A DNA stretch of 64,000 nucleotides from Pseudeuparius sepicola (Eukaryota; Arthropoda; Insecta; Coleoptera; Anthribidae): positions 122,079,373-122,143,372 of the forward strand of contig OY987299.1 of the NCBI GenBank assembly GCA_963920635.1. Direction: 5' to 3'. Position 1 is the stretch's first letter. Each line of letters begins with the position of its first letter. Position numbers and translations under genes: made by a program. Positions 48,501-60,500 of the stretch are shown piece by piece. The notes beneath the pieces were generated by a model. That model was not told the origin of the DNA. It did no database searches and saw only the letters and a program-made list of their open reading frames with translations.

Positions 48501-51500
48501 GAGTAGTTGAAAATGCATTTGGCATTTTAGCCAAACGATTTAGAGTTCTTTGACTAAAATTAATTTGAATGTAGAAAAAGTGCAAACCATAACATTGGCA
48601 TGTTGCACATTACATAATTTTTGAGACCCGAATGTCCAACTTTCATCCTAGAAGAGCTTGATAAAGACTATAACTATATTTCAATTTGGACTTTCTTACC
48701 AAACATGCTCACCAAGACATGCTTGCGTTGCTGCCCAAGAAGAGTTTTGTGATTATTTCGTGAATGAGGGAGCTGTGCCTTGGCAGCGGAATACATAAAT
48801 AAAACATATCGTAACATTTCACACACTTTTTATCTAAGTATATTATCTTTAAAACTATGTACTCTCCTCTTTCTCGTCTAATGCCTCAAACAAAACTAGT
48901 ATCAAAATATAACCTTCCTTGTGTTCAAATTTTCAATGTTAGTACTCCTGAAGTTCACGCAAAACTTGACGGAAAATAGGACATGCTCTAATTCGTGAAG
49001 TAACTTCATGAAGAAATTCATGAATTAATTCATGAAGAAATTGCCAGTGTAATACACGACTTTTTATAATAATTTGCCCTTGAAGTGACTTCATGAATTA
49101 ATTCATGAAGAAATTGTCAATGTAAAACAGGCATCACACAGTGTGTACCAGTACAGGTGCAATAAAACCAAATGTCAAGTCCTATAAGCGCCTTTTATCG
49201 AACCTTTTGTGAAACATAATTTTCATAGTGTTTATTAAGAGTATTATACTCGTAATAAATTGAAACTAAAATTTGGCATACATTATTTTTAATATTAATT
49301 TATAAAATAATATCGCAAAAGATTAGTATCATCCTTACCGTCTTTCAAACGTTCAAAATACTTTGTATAATAATAATATTTTATATTTGCCTCAGCCAGA
49401 GGCCTCGGCAACTAAATTCCACATGAGTCATAAAAAGTTGAACTTCAGTGTCTTGGTACATAAATAACTATTTTCGAAATTTTCTTCTATGCAATTATTC
49501 CATATATTGGCAATTTTATAAATTAATCCCTTAGTCTTGATACATTCTAAGTAAAAAATAAAAGTTCTCTGTACTCTTAATAGTGTATAAAAATCAAAGG
49601 ATTGGCAAAAGTAGCTCAAAAACACAGAACATCCACAGAAAACCCACCCTTTCTATATTTTAAACGGTAGCTCCCGGCGCGCTTAGCAGATAGCAGTCTA
49701 GCGGTGACGTCACGCCGGCGGAGAGATTTGCCCGATCGAGCAATCCTGTACGTCTACCGTTCTTGGGTCCGGCCGATCGGGCTAGCGCCCGATCGCCCGA
49801 TGGCCCAGTCCGCCCCTGCATTTAAAGCGAGAAAAAAATTCATATGAACAATGTCCCAAAAAAATGGAACGGATTGAAACTCAACAAAATTTGGACACCC
49901 TATTTCAAGAAAACGAATGTGTAATGTGATCTGTAACATTTGAAAGCAGTAGGTGAAAATTTTATTTTTGGAATTTTGAAGTCAACAGGTGTTTTGGGGC
50001 ACGTTTTGGCAATTTCAACGCAAATGGTTGATTTGAGCAGTATGAAACAAGAGTACCTACCTCTTTGTTGCAGAATGAAAAGATGCACTATGATGGATCT
50101 GCAGGACGAAAGACCAAAGAGATAAAACCTCAAAAAAGTTACAAGTAAAAGTACGATCCAAAAACAGCGCAAGTGGCTCCCTCTGTGAGATACGCAGAAA
50201 TTGACATTTTCAGATTATTCTCCATCCCCAAAAACATAGCAGTGCCAAATTTCAGTTCAGCAGATTGATTATGTTGGGAGATATGTAGCCACAATGCAAT
50301 TTCAATAAATTAACTTTAGCACCCTGTATCTCTTAAACAAACAACATTTCTATAAAGCATATTAGCCTCAATCGTAATATTTTGGCCCAAAATATATGCG
50401 GGTGCCATTATTAATGACTCACCCTGTATAGATAGTAAGTGGGGGTCAAGAATCAGCTACATACCTACTCTAGTTTGTTGAGCCTTCAATTTTTTAATTT
50501 ACCGTGTTTGTTTTGTGGGTCATTAGCTGTTCAAATATAGTAGGCGAGTTCGGTAATTTGCTCGCAGATTTAAGTCAGTTGATTTCAGATGTGACAGAGC
50601 AACGTAAACCGTAAAAATTTGAATATCCCAGTTATTGCTAAAGAAATTGCTGTTAAAATTCTTGTAGTTGTGACTGAATTAATGTGTTGTGAAGAAGGTA
50701 AGTAACCGCCTAGCTTTTAAGAAATTTTATGTACATACGTTCTGCAGGTAAGTTAGCTGCAAAGTTAATTTATTTAACACACAAGAGAGTATTTGATTTA
50801 ACTAAGTTTGTCTTGAAAGTCACTACAAATGTTGGTGCGTGGAAAATGAAATATTTATTTGCGTGGTTTCATCGTGAGAATTCTGGACAGGTCGAACAAT
50901 AAAAATACAATATTCGATTTCCATGTATTCTTTATTTCTATCAATTTTTATACAGGAACATAAAAGAACATGGAAGGATCCGATGTGCGACCATAAAATA
51001 TTTTATTAGACAAAATGTAACGTCGCGTTGAATTCATGTTTACTCCGACATATTTTATTTTCACAATTTTGATATCTACAATGCGTTTATTTTTTTTTGT
51101 TTTAGGCACGTACTTTTAACAATTTTTCTAATAAGAGAGTTTTAATATCATGGTGCTTTTTCTAGAGTTTATTCTAACTAAAATAGTGGGAGAAGTTTTA
51201 AACTATAATTAGGTTTGAACTGCTGCGCTTGCATTAATTGTGTTTTTAATCTAGTTTTAGGAATATTTAAGTGGCAGTAGTGGTTAGTTGATTCTTTTCG
51301 TTTGTTTCGAGAAATACGGTCCAAAGTTTACGTTTTGAGCAGGGAAAAAAACGGTATTTGTACAAATCATTTTTCTTATTTTATTTTTTTAAAGGCTGAG
51401 TTAAAAAAACAAGTCAAGATGATAATCCGGGGTACTTAATAAATTATTACTTGTTCAATACTGTGCATTTAACCATACATAATGCCAGAATACATGTTAA

Positions 51501-54500
51501 AAGCCACAGTTATAAATAATACAAGCCACAACATATCGTAAAACATTTATTTATTTCTTGAAAATACCGAAAACTGAAAAGCAAAAGTTGCGCCAAAAAC
51601 CTATATCAATTTATCACGGTTTTCAACGGGCACTGTGGGATTTTTTTAAGCGGAATTTATTGGATGCTCGTATAGTATGTTTTCTCGTTCACTTGCAGAT
51701 ACCCACATATTTTTACAAGTCGCCAGAGTTGAGATTTATTTCTATGCGATTCCTGAAATTGCCATCATTAAGAACGTTTACATCGTGCACCAATGCGGAC
51801 ACAAAAATTCGAAGTTGCAAAACGTGAAAGTATTTATTCTGCTCCATTGTGACCTTATTTCTAACCTTTTTCCATCAATCCGGAAACTAAAAAGTCAAGT
51901 ATGTATAATAGGTATTGTACGACTCGGAATGTCACAAAAGTGGCACCAACAATTTGAACATGGGTATGTTTGTTTAGGTATAGAAGGCAAATCGCAAAAA
52001 AATATTAGCGATAAAATGAGTATAGACGCTGGAAAATGTTGTACACAGAGCTTCGTTACTAAAACTTTGAATTTATTTTGATAAGTCATAAATCTGTCTT
52101 GAAAACGGGCATTTCCAAATACTAATATCATCATCATCAATATCATTTTTTATATATTTTAATCTTTGAATAAAGACTCCCAGAAAGGAGTTAAATTTCT
52201 TTGTGTATTGTAAAATACTTAAAACGGAAATCGCCCTGTGTAGGAATCAAGTTTTGACACAATATTTTGATATCTGACACTGTGATAGGTGTCAGTATGT
52301 ACTTAGATACTTTTTCGGGTTATTATGCTTAGCTTTGCACTTCCCTGAACCGCCAAAACTAAAATGGTTGAGCAATGACGTAATTTTGTAATTTAAATTA
52401 ACTTTTGAGGCCATGCACCAAAGTAGGCGTTTGTTTAGGTACCTACTTCTTTATAATTGGAAATTTAAAATTAGAATTGCTGTATTATCAAGGATTCCTA
52501 AACTTAAAGAACGCGCCTTATAATTTTTTGCCAGTATTGTAGGTACTGATTTCACGAAAAATGAGGATTTCTTGATTCAAAGTTTTAATATCGGGACAAC
52601 CTGTACAATATATCTTTATGGAATTATATTATAACCAAAACATTTTTGCGAAGTTTCGGCAAAATATTTAGGGAAGTATATTTTTCGATGAACGTCTTGT
52701 AATAGTACAGCTCTACAATGAAAACACTTTATTTTCGCATTATTTGGACACTATTTATTTAATTTCTCTTAAAAAGGCCATAGCACATCGTCCACGTTTC
52801 TAACGACACTATTTTTAAAGTTGCCAGTTTCTGGCCACATATATGACATTTCTTAACCTTGTAACTTTAGTTTTGGGATACGTTACCAGAAGGTTGGAAA
52901 ACACTTGGTGGAATTACTTTTTGCACCCTATGCATCCTAAGGGTGTAGAAACTCGAAACACTTATTCGTATTTTTTACAGAACTTTTTTGTAAGTTAATT
53001 TATTTGAAAAGAAAAATTCGTAATCTGTAGCCCAATTAATTTAGAAACTTTTGTTTTCTTGATATTTAATCACTAACTTAACAGTTTATCTGTTTTGTTT
53101 CCTCATATAATGTACCAAAATTTCACCTAATTTGACCGCGACTTTTGTTTAGTAACATAGCTCAACATAATATATGTTAAATATATGTTGAGATTATTTT
53201 GATCCATAATCAGCTTTGAACAAAGAACCCCAGGAAGGAGCAAATTTGGGCTTAACGCTCGACCGGGACAGTCTCTGCATATGGCAGGTTGCGTTTGTAC
53301 ACTGGCGCGCACCTTTGAGTTGTTTCGACAAACTAATCGAGGCAGAAATCGTAATTTTTCGCGAAATCAGTACCTACAATACAGGCAAAAAATTATAAGG
53401 CACGTTTATGTCTCTAAGTTTAGGAATCCTTGATAATACAGCAATTCTAATTTTAAATTTCCAATTATGAAGAAGTAGGTACCTACACAAACGCCTATGC
53501 CACTTTGGTGCGTCAAAAGTTAATTTAAATTACTTACCGATGGATTATTATTCTCAAACATTTTAGTTTTGGCGGCCAGGGAAGTGCCACAAGCCACATA
53601 GCTAAGCATAACAACTCAAAAATATATCAAAAGTACCAGATCCTGAGACCTATCACCGTGTCAGTTACTAGTCAGGGCGATATCCGTCTCATGTATTTTA
53701 TAATACACATAGAGCTTTGACTCCTTCCTGGGATTAGGATTCTTTATTAAAAGCTTATTACCAATCTAAAATTAGTTCGTATCCCAAACCTGACACCATA
53801 TTTTGTTCAATAGCGTTATTTTTGTCAATAACTGTTAGTTTTTTAATTAGAACATTTATATCGTCCCCGTTAGTCAGCTGAAATGTTATAATTTGCATAT
53901 ACTTCATTTATAGGTATTTAACTTTGTTTTAGTGGCATACCTAATCCAGAGATATACAGGGTGATTCAGTTTTAATCTGCAACACTTCAACAGGTGATAG
54001 AAAACCAAAAAATAACCGTACTTTCTTCTATAAACTATATCATTTTAAGGCCTTATAAAAAAGTTACAGGGTGTTAAAGTTGCAAGAAATATGTGGAATT
54101 TATTGAATATTTTACAAACTAGTTGAGATATTTAAGTCATATTTGGTACACGTTATAACGGCATGGGTTAGCATAAAACCTGTTAATATCAACCATCTTG
54201 AACAACCAGTGGCGTAGAAATGGGTAATTAGTGTAATTTATTTTAGAAAAAAAAAATAGAACCACCTTGTATAGCAATAAAATGTATTCAAATTCTTATG
54301 TAAATTTTTATTGTAAACAAAAACGTTCTCTTGGCATTTTTTCATATGTGTCATGGTTTCATAGCAAATTTGATTTTTTCGTATTATTTCGGGGTACTTC
54401 TGAAAAATTAACTTAAAACTTTTCTCCATAAGTAACACTCAAAGTAGAAAAAATGTGTTTATTACTTTAAATACAGTAACTTTTCCCAATAAACTTACCC

Positions 54501-57500
54501 ATTCAAGGTTTTACTTTTCAAAATACAGAGCGTAACATTAATTGTATCTTCCTTAAATGTTTTAGACCCTGTATCTTCAAAAGTATAGCCTTAAATAGGT
54601 AGCTTTATTGGAAAAAGTTACTTTATTTCAGGTAGCAAACACATTATTTCTACTTTAAGTGTTACTTATGGAGCAAATTTTTTAGATAATTTTTCAGAAG
54701 TACCCCGAAATATTACGAAAAAATAAAATTTGCTATGAAACCATGATACATATGAAAAAATGCTAAGAGAACGTTTTTGTTTACAATAAAAATTTACATA
54801 AGAATTTGAATACATTTTATTGCTATACAAGGTGGTTCTATTTTTTTTTCTAAAATAAATTATACTAATTACCCATTTCTACGCCTCTGGTTGTTCAAGA
54901 TGTTTGATATTAACAGGTTTTATGCTAACCCATGCCGTTATAACGTGTAGCAGATATGACTTAAATATCTCAACTAGTTTGTAAAATATTCAATAAATTC
55001 CACATATTTCTTGCAACTTTAACACCCTGTAACTTTTTTATAAGGCATAAAAATGATATAGTTTATAGAAGAAAGTGCGGTTATTTTTTGGTTTTCTATC
55101 ACCTGTTGAAGTGTTGCAGATTAAAACTGAATCACCCTGTACAGGTACCGGCAGAAAGTTGGACACAAAAGTTTAATATTTTTAAACTATGATTTCGATT
55201 AATTTAAATTTCTTGCTGCTAATCGAACAAAATTAAAGTTTAGTAGCAAATTCATGTATTATCCGATGATAAGTTGTGCTTGCAGTATTCTGTTTTTTTG
55301 TAATGCACAGGGTGGTCGAAAATTATACAAAAAAACTTAAATTTCTTTTTTTTGACTAGGTGGCTGTGACTTTAAATCTGACATCCACCTTTGATTCCAA
55401 ACAACTTTTGTAAGTAACTTTTTACGGTATTTTAAAAAATAAGGGTACATTATTCTTGAGTTATTTTGACATTTTTGAATCTACCTCGTATCCAAAAAGA
55501 GATATTTAAATTTTGATATGTGCGTTTTGAGTTTGAAATGATGCACCAACTTTTATCAAGAATAAAATTTTCTGAGAAATTAATAATAAAAAAGTTTTCC
55601 ATTTGTGTCCAACTTTCTGCCGGTCACTGTATAAATCGTCAATGTGATCGTGCGTCGCGCCCCTACTGGCGAAAGCTGGACGGCCGATCTTTCTTCTTCA
55701 AGGTCGACCCTTCGTCATCAGGTACTTTACTAGTGAAGCCAAACAAAGCGATAAAAAAACTCGGCGGGACGCTGCCCCCTTTCATTGTCCGAATTACGCC
55801 GAAACACTAAACGTGTTTTACTACCCGCGCCATTCGCGCTTAATACGAATTTTATGGGACACTCGGAGCGGTGGCGCCATTTAAGGCTTTTTATTATAGC
55901 GGAGGACGTTCCCGCAATAAAAGGTTTCTGGTCGGGCCAGCCGGATCTAGGCAAATAGTCGACAGAATCCTTGCCGAAACAAATGCAGGATAGGGACAGT
56001 GAATTTGGCGTTGATATAAAACGGCTAAGGCGAGTGGCACATCACTGCATTTGGCGACCCGCTAACTAACTTTTATGTATTTTTTTTATGTTTTTGACTT
56101 TTAAATGGAGCAATAGGGTAGTTTCCTCTAATCAAATTTTCAAATAAATTGCACATAACTTGATTCATCAAGTCCTAAGATAGCTTTAACCATTTTTTAT
56201 TTCCCGAATAAGTATCCACGAAGTTAGAATTTTCAAAATAAAATTTGAATTTATTTGAATTTGCGTTCGGGACCCGACCGCCTGTTGACGTCATAATAAC
56301 GAGCCGAACATTTTCATTCGTTTTTTTATCATGTGGTACGGACTTGGACTGGAGACCTAATCTTATTATTTTGTGATTTGATATGTCACTAGTCAAATAA
56401 TATCAGCTGGAGTTTTGTTTACATTTCAAAATTTGTAATTTTATCAAAGTTATTGAGGGGCTCCAAACGATTTTGAATTTTATATTTTATTAAAACCATT
56501 GTTTATCGCGTCGCCATAATAGTAAAGGACTAAATGAGGTATTAATTCATTTTTATACCTGACCTAAGTGTTCACAAATCAAGGATTAAAATAAGGTAAG
56601 CAAGTAGGCAATGTAAATTTTTATCATTGTTTCTTATAATATAATTAAAAATTGTGCTTGTGTTTGAAATTCAGAGAGATAGTGTAATAAAATCTAATTA
56701 ATTACAAATGCAAATCTTAACTTATGTACATGGTATAATCCTAAACCCTATAGTTTTAATTACAAAGAAAAATGAATAGGTACCATAAAATTGATATTGG
56801 TAGTAGGTAGTTCAATCCCGAGATAAAAGTGTTTGAGAGCAAAGTATAATTTAGTAAGCACTCTTTCTCAATTTGATTGTAGGTAGGTACCTAAAGAATA
56901 TAAATAGGTAATCATTTAAATTCCAAGAAATACCTACCTACCTGATGCATTTATATAGGTATGAGAGTAGATAGAGTGTTTAATTTGCTTTCTGTTTCAG
57001 TGCGAAGAAGTTGACAAAGAGTAAAGTAATGGCTCCTCCTGTAGTGAATGTGGGTTTTGTTAAAGCAAGTTCAGACAATCTTCCGGAAATTCACATACTT
57101 TTTATTTATGCTCTCACAATTTTTAAAGCGAAATGCCAAAGCGAAACAATCTTGCGAAACGCGAAAACCGCAAAGCTAGAAAGCTAGGTTATGTTTCGAT
57201 ACCCACAAAACATCAAGATTAGGTTAGGGCGGCACCGTTATCGTTATTATACTAGTTTGCTGCACCGTTGCCAGATCCCCTTTCGGACTTGTATTCAGAA
57301 GTAAATCCTGTACTCCAAAGACCGACTATTCTTCAACAAACATTGAGAAAGTATATTATATCTTTACGGAATATAGTGTTTTTTTTTTATAAAGTTAACT
57401 GCTGTTATTATTTATTGCAATTAATAGGTTTGTTCTAGGTTCTAGGAAGCAATCTCAAACTAGTCCGAACCAATAACCAGAGTTAAAAACAGTCAGAGAA

Positions 57501-60500
57501 TTTGAACTGTATAATCAACTTTATGTTGACAAATTGAGTTTCCATACTAGAACACAGCTATTCTAATAACAAAATATTCGACCAGCAAGGAAAAATCACA
57601 CGAGTTGGCAACGTACAATAAACGAATAAAGCTTCAAGGCTTCGCGGTCCTATTCACATAGCTCAAAATTATTATGACGTCAAAATTAAGAAAACCGTTA
57701 AAAACGGAAATAATTTTGAACTCAATTTTCTCCCAAAGGAGGTAAAATTTTTAGTTTAGAATTTTACTAGTGTAGTCTGCATCAATACAGGCTTTCAACA
57801 AAATAAAATTTGAAAAACGGTTAAATACCCTATTAAAAGAGATATCCATTAGACAATTATTCTGAAAAATAATACCTAATATTGAGATAATTCCGAGGAT
57901 AATTCACTCACCTTTTAAAGTAGGCGCACTGAGAGATTGCGTCCGCGGGGAAGCGGGGAGCGCGGAGAACGATTTGTCGCTATTGGCCGACGGCAACAGT
58001 GCAAAAAATGCACCGCGCTTTCGTATTCGCAATTAAAAATGGAACCAAGACGGGGTTCAGGGGACTGATTCTCCCTAGGCGTGCGCGTCTAAATTTATAG
58101 TTTTGAAAACTTCTTAGTATTATTAATTTCGACGCGCACGCCTAGGGATAATCAGTCCTCTGAACCTCGCCTTGGTTCTATTTTTAATTGCGAATATGAA
58201 AGCGCGGTGCATTTTTTGCACTGTTGCAGTCGGCCAATAGCGACAAATCGTTCTCCGCGCTCCCCGCTTCCCCGCGGACGCAATCTCTCAGTGCGCCTAC
58301 AATAATGTACTTACGAAAAATCACTGGTGTTTCAAATGCACCGCAGAATTTTACACAGTCAATAATTTAGCTAAAAATATACCTATTTTGCCTTTATAGT
58401 CTTTTATAGATTTACAATAAGCACTATTTAATTGAGTTCTTATATCAACGCCTCCAAGGCTACCGAAATTCATGGCATTATTGCGAGCATTATTCGTATG
58501 AGCCTTGCTTATGGAATCCCTAGTTAGCCAATGTGTGACAGAGTCATAAGGATACGAGAGCAATGTTGGATACAGCAACAGATGGCGCTAAAAATTAAAG
58601 TGGCCCAGTCACTACCTATTATAAACAGCTGGACTACTTTATTTCTTGCAAAATCTGTCCCCTCTGTATCTACTGTATTTCTGTCATATCCTTATGTCAG
58701 TGTCAGACATTGGCTAACTAGAGTATCCATAAACAAGGAATGAGTAGTATGTATGGTAGACTGAACATGTTTTGCCACTTTTTCTTTTGAATGCTTTATA
58801 TTAGTAATGCCAGTTTTAGTGCATAACGAATCATCAGTACAAAACAAAGTACCTACAGAAAAAACAATAAAAAACGCGTTTTTACATTGCATCCACAAAT
58901 CCAGTCAGAAACGTTGTACAAGGTGGCTCACTATAAATTGACTTAACATGTTAGTTTTTGATGTTAGAAAAAAAGTTTATTACAAAAGTTTTAGATACTA
59001 ATACGAAGTTTTTGTGACGCTACTGGACCTTATACAGCGTGTTCTACAAAGCCGTGGCAGTCATAACTTATGTTTTTTTTTAAATGGAACACCTTGTATA
59101 TTTTGGATTATCGAATTCTACGCATTTTTCCGATTTCAACGAAGTTTATATGTTATATATTCGCTCCAACCGTTCGTTCAAAACTGAACCTTCTTTGTGA
59201 GGGATTACTCCTTGGGTCATAGGTTGTCATGGAAGACAAATAAATGCCAAATAATAATAATAATAATTATCGACAGTTTACAAGTATATTCGCGCTTTGG
59301 AAAACAAAATAGGCTATTTTAAGATTTCAGGGAAAAATGAAGAAGGGAAATTGAGAGAAATGAGAAATTTTAAATAGTAACATAGTTAATAAACTTCGTC
59401 AGATTTAGTGTTTGAAATTTAATTTTTATTGAAAACTACAATAACATTTAGAAAATGGATATAATATATTTATATATTTTTTGTGGGGTTATTTAAAAAA
59501 CAAAATGTATTTTGACAGACCAGGAAATGTAGAAACACTGAAAGGTAGAATTCGGGAAAAATCCACATATTAAATATTGGAACAACACAGCAATTTTATC
59601 GTTAACTCAATAAACAGAAAGTTAGTACCTAGCAAATATCAATAATTTAACTTGAAGGCTATTTACGGCCCTTTTATGGCGTTTAAATATAAATTATTTT
59701 TTGTGGGCTGCCAGGAAAAAAGTACGAAGAAGAAATTGACTGCAGAAAAGCAACAACTTGTTTCTGTAATTTGGAAATAAGTTAGATGAGTACATAGTTG
59801 TCAGCATCGGTTTATTGTTGATAATCGAATTTTAGATAATTAGGCTTAAAACGTAAGCTGACAAAAATTATGAAAAATTATTTGTAATTTTCTGTGCAAT
59901 AATTATTATGTATTGTATTGTTCTTACCCCACACCTGACACAATATTGGTTTAATAGTACAAAATATGTTTTTAAACATTTTTGCTAGGAAAGTTAGTTT
60001 TCACAGTAAGACATTGAATTTTGACAAATAAAATATATCCACTTTTAAAGTTAGATATCTTCTAAACCTCATACCTATTTAGGTTTTGCTCTAATTTCCG
60101 TTTTAATGTCCAGCTCAGCCCTTAAAAAATATTTGGGTTGGAAACAAAAAATCCAATAAACAACTAAAATTGTAGCAATTCTTACCTGTGTAAATATCTA
60201 TAACATAACATAACGCTGTTTTTTGATTAAAATTGTCAAATTTGTACGAGTATATGGTTAGTAGGCAACCTTACACTGAACAATCTAACATTATTTTCGC
60301 GACTCACTTAGGCTCGAGGTTATAAAATTCTTTATGTTTGTCATATCTGATAAAATGATACTCTGGGATGTTTATGTCAACTACTGGTGAAATTTTTTGA
60401 AATATGCGCTCATGGTTTTCCACAACTAAGTTTATTTTCATCGAACCATCAAATTGCCGAATTAGACTATAGATACGAGTAGTACCTATTTAATCATACT

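Larger units (their letters stand above)
47745..49770 (+). mobile_element. PIF/Harbinger-like element with THAP, degraded
   Basis: Inverted ends share AAGAACGGTAGAC and ACAGGATTGCTCGATC, and the subterminal regions share GTGACGTCA and CGCTAGACT in inverted orientation, so the ends extend for about 100 bp. It encloses a THAP domain and a DDE_Tnp_4 fragment. The exact outermost bases and target duplication cannot be fixed by eye. Confidence 0.7.
46144..49818 (-). mobile_element. 3.7-kb hAT element, perfect 8-bp TSD, with inserts
   Basis: The ends CAGGGGCGGACTGG are inverted, and CATTTAAA flanks both sides (46136-46143, 49819-49826). A related sequence at 62391-62545 reads straight through CATTTAAAG without the element, giving an empty site. 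The coding remnant is on the minus strand. Other repeats have been inserted or amplified inside: a 120-bp tandem array, a fold-back and a PIF/Harbinger copy. Confidence 0.92.
45253..50428. mobile_element. TA element that hosts a 3.7-kb hAT insertion
   Basis: The ends TACAGGGTGTCCCGTTAATA and, inverted, TACAGGGTGAGTCATTAATA lie 5.2 kb apart. Removing the hAT at 46144-49818 leaves about 1.5 kb. The left arm contains a direct duplication of about 360 bp (45402-45774 and 45779-46125; GGCTACATCTCCC...TCAAGCTGCTGAACTG). It lies just after MDN1 exon 13. Confidence 0.83.

Noticed and set aside
51677..52081. 134-codon plus-strand open frame in intron 13
   Set aside because: No recognisable domain, no promoter or splice context, and an overlapping frame is equally open; kept only as part of an unannotated stretch.
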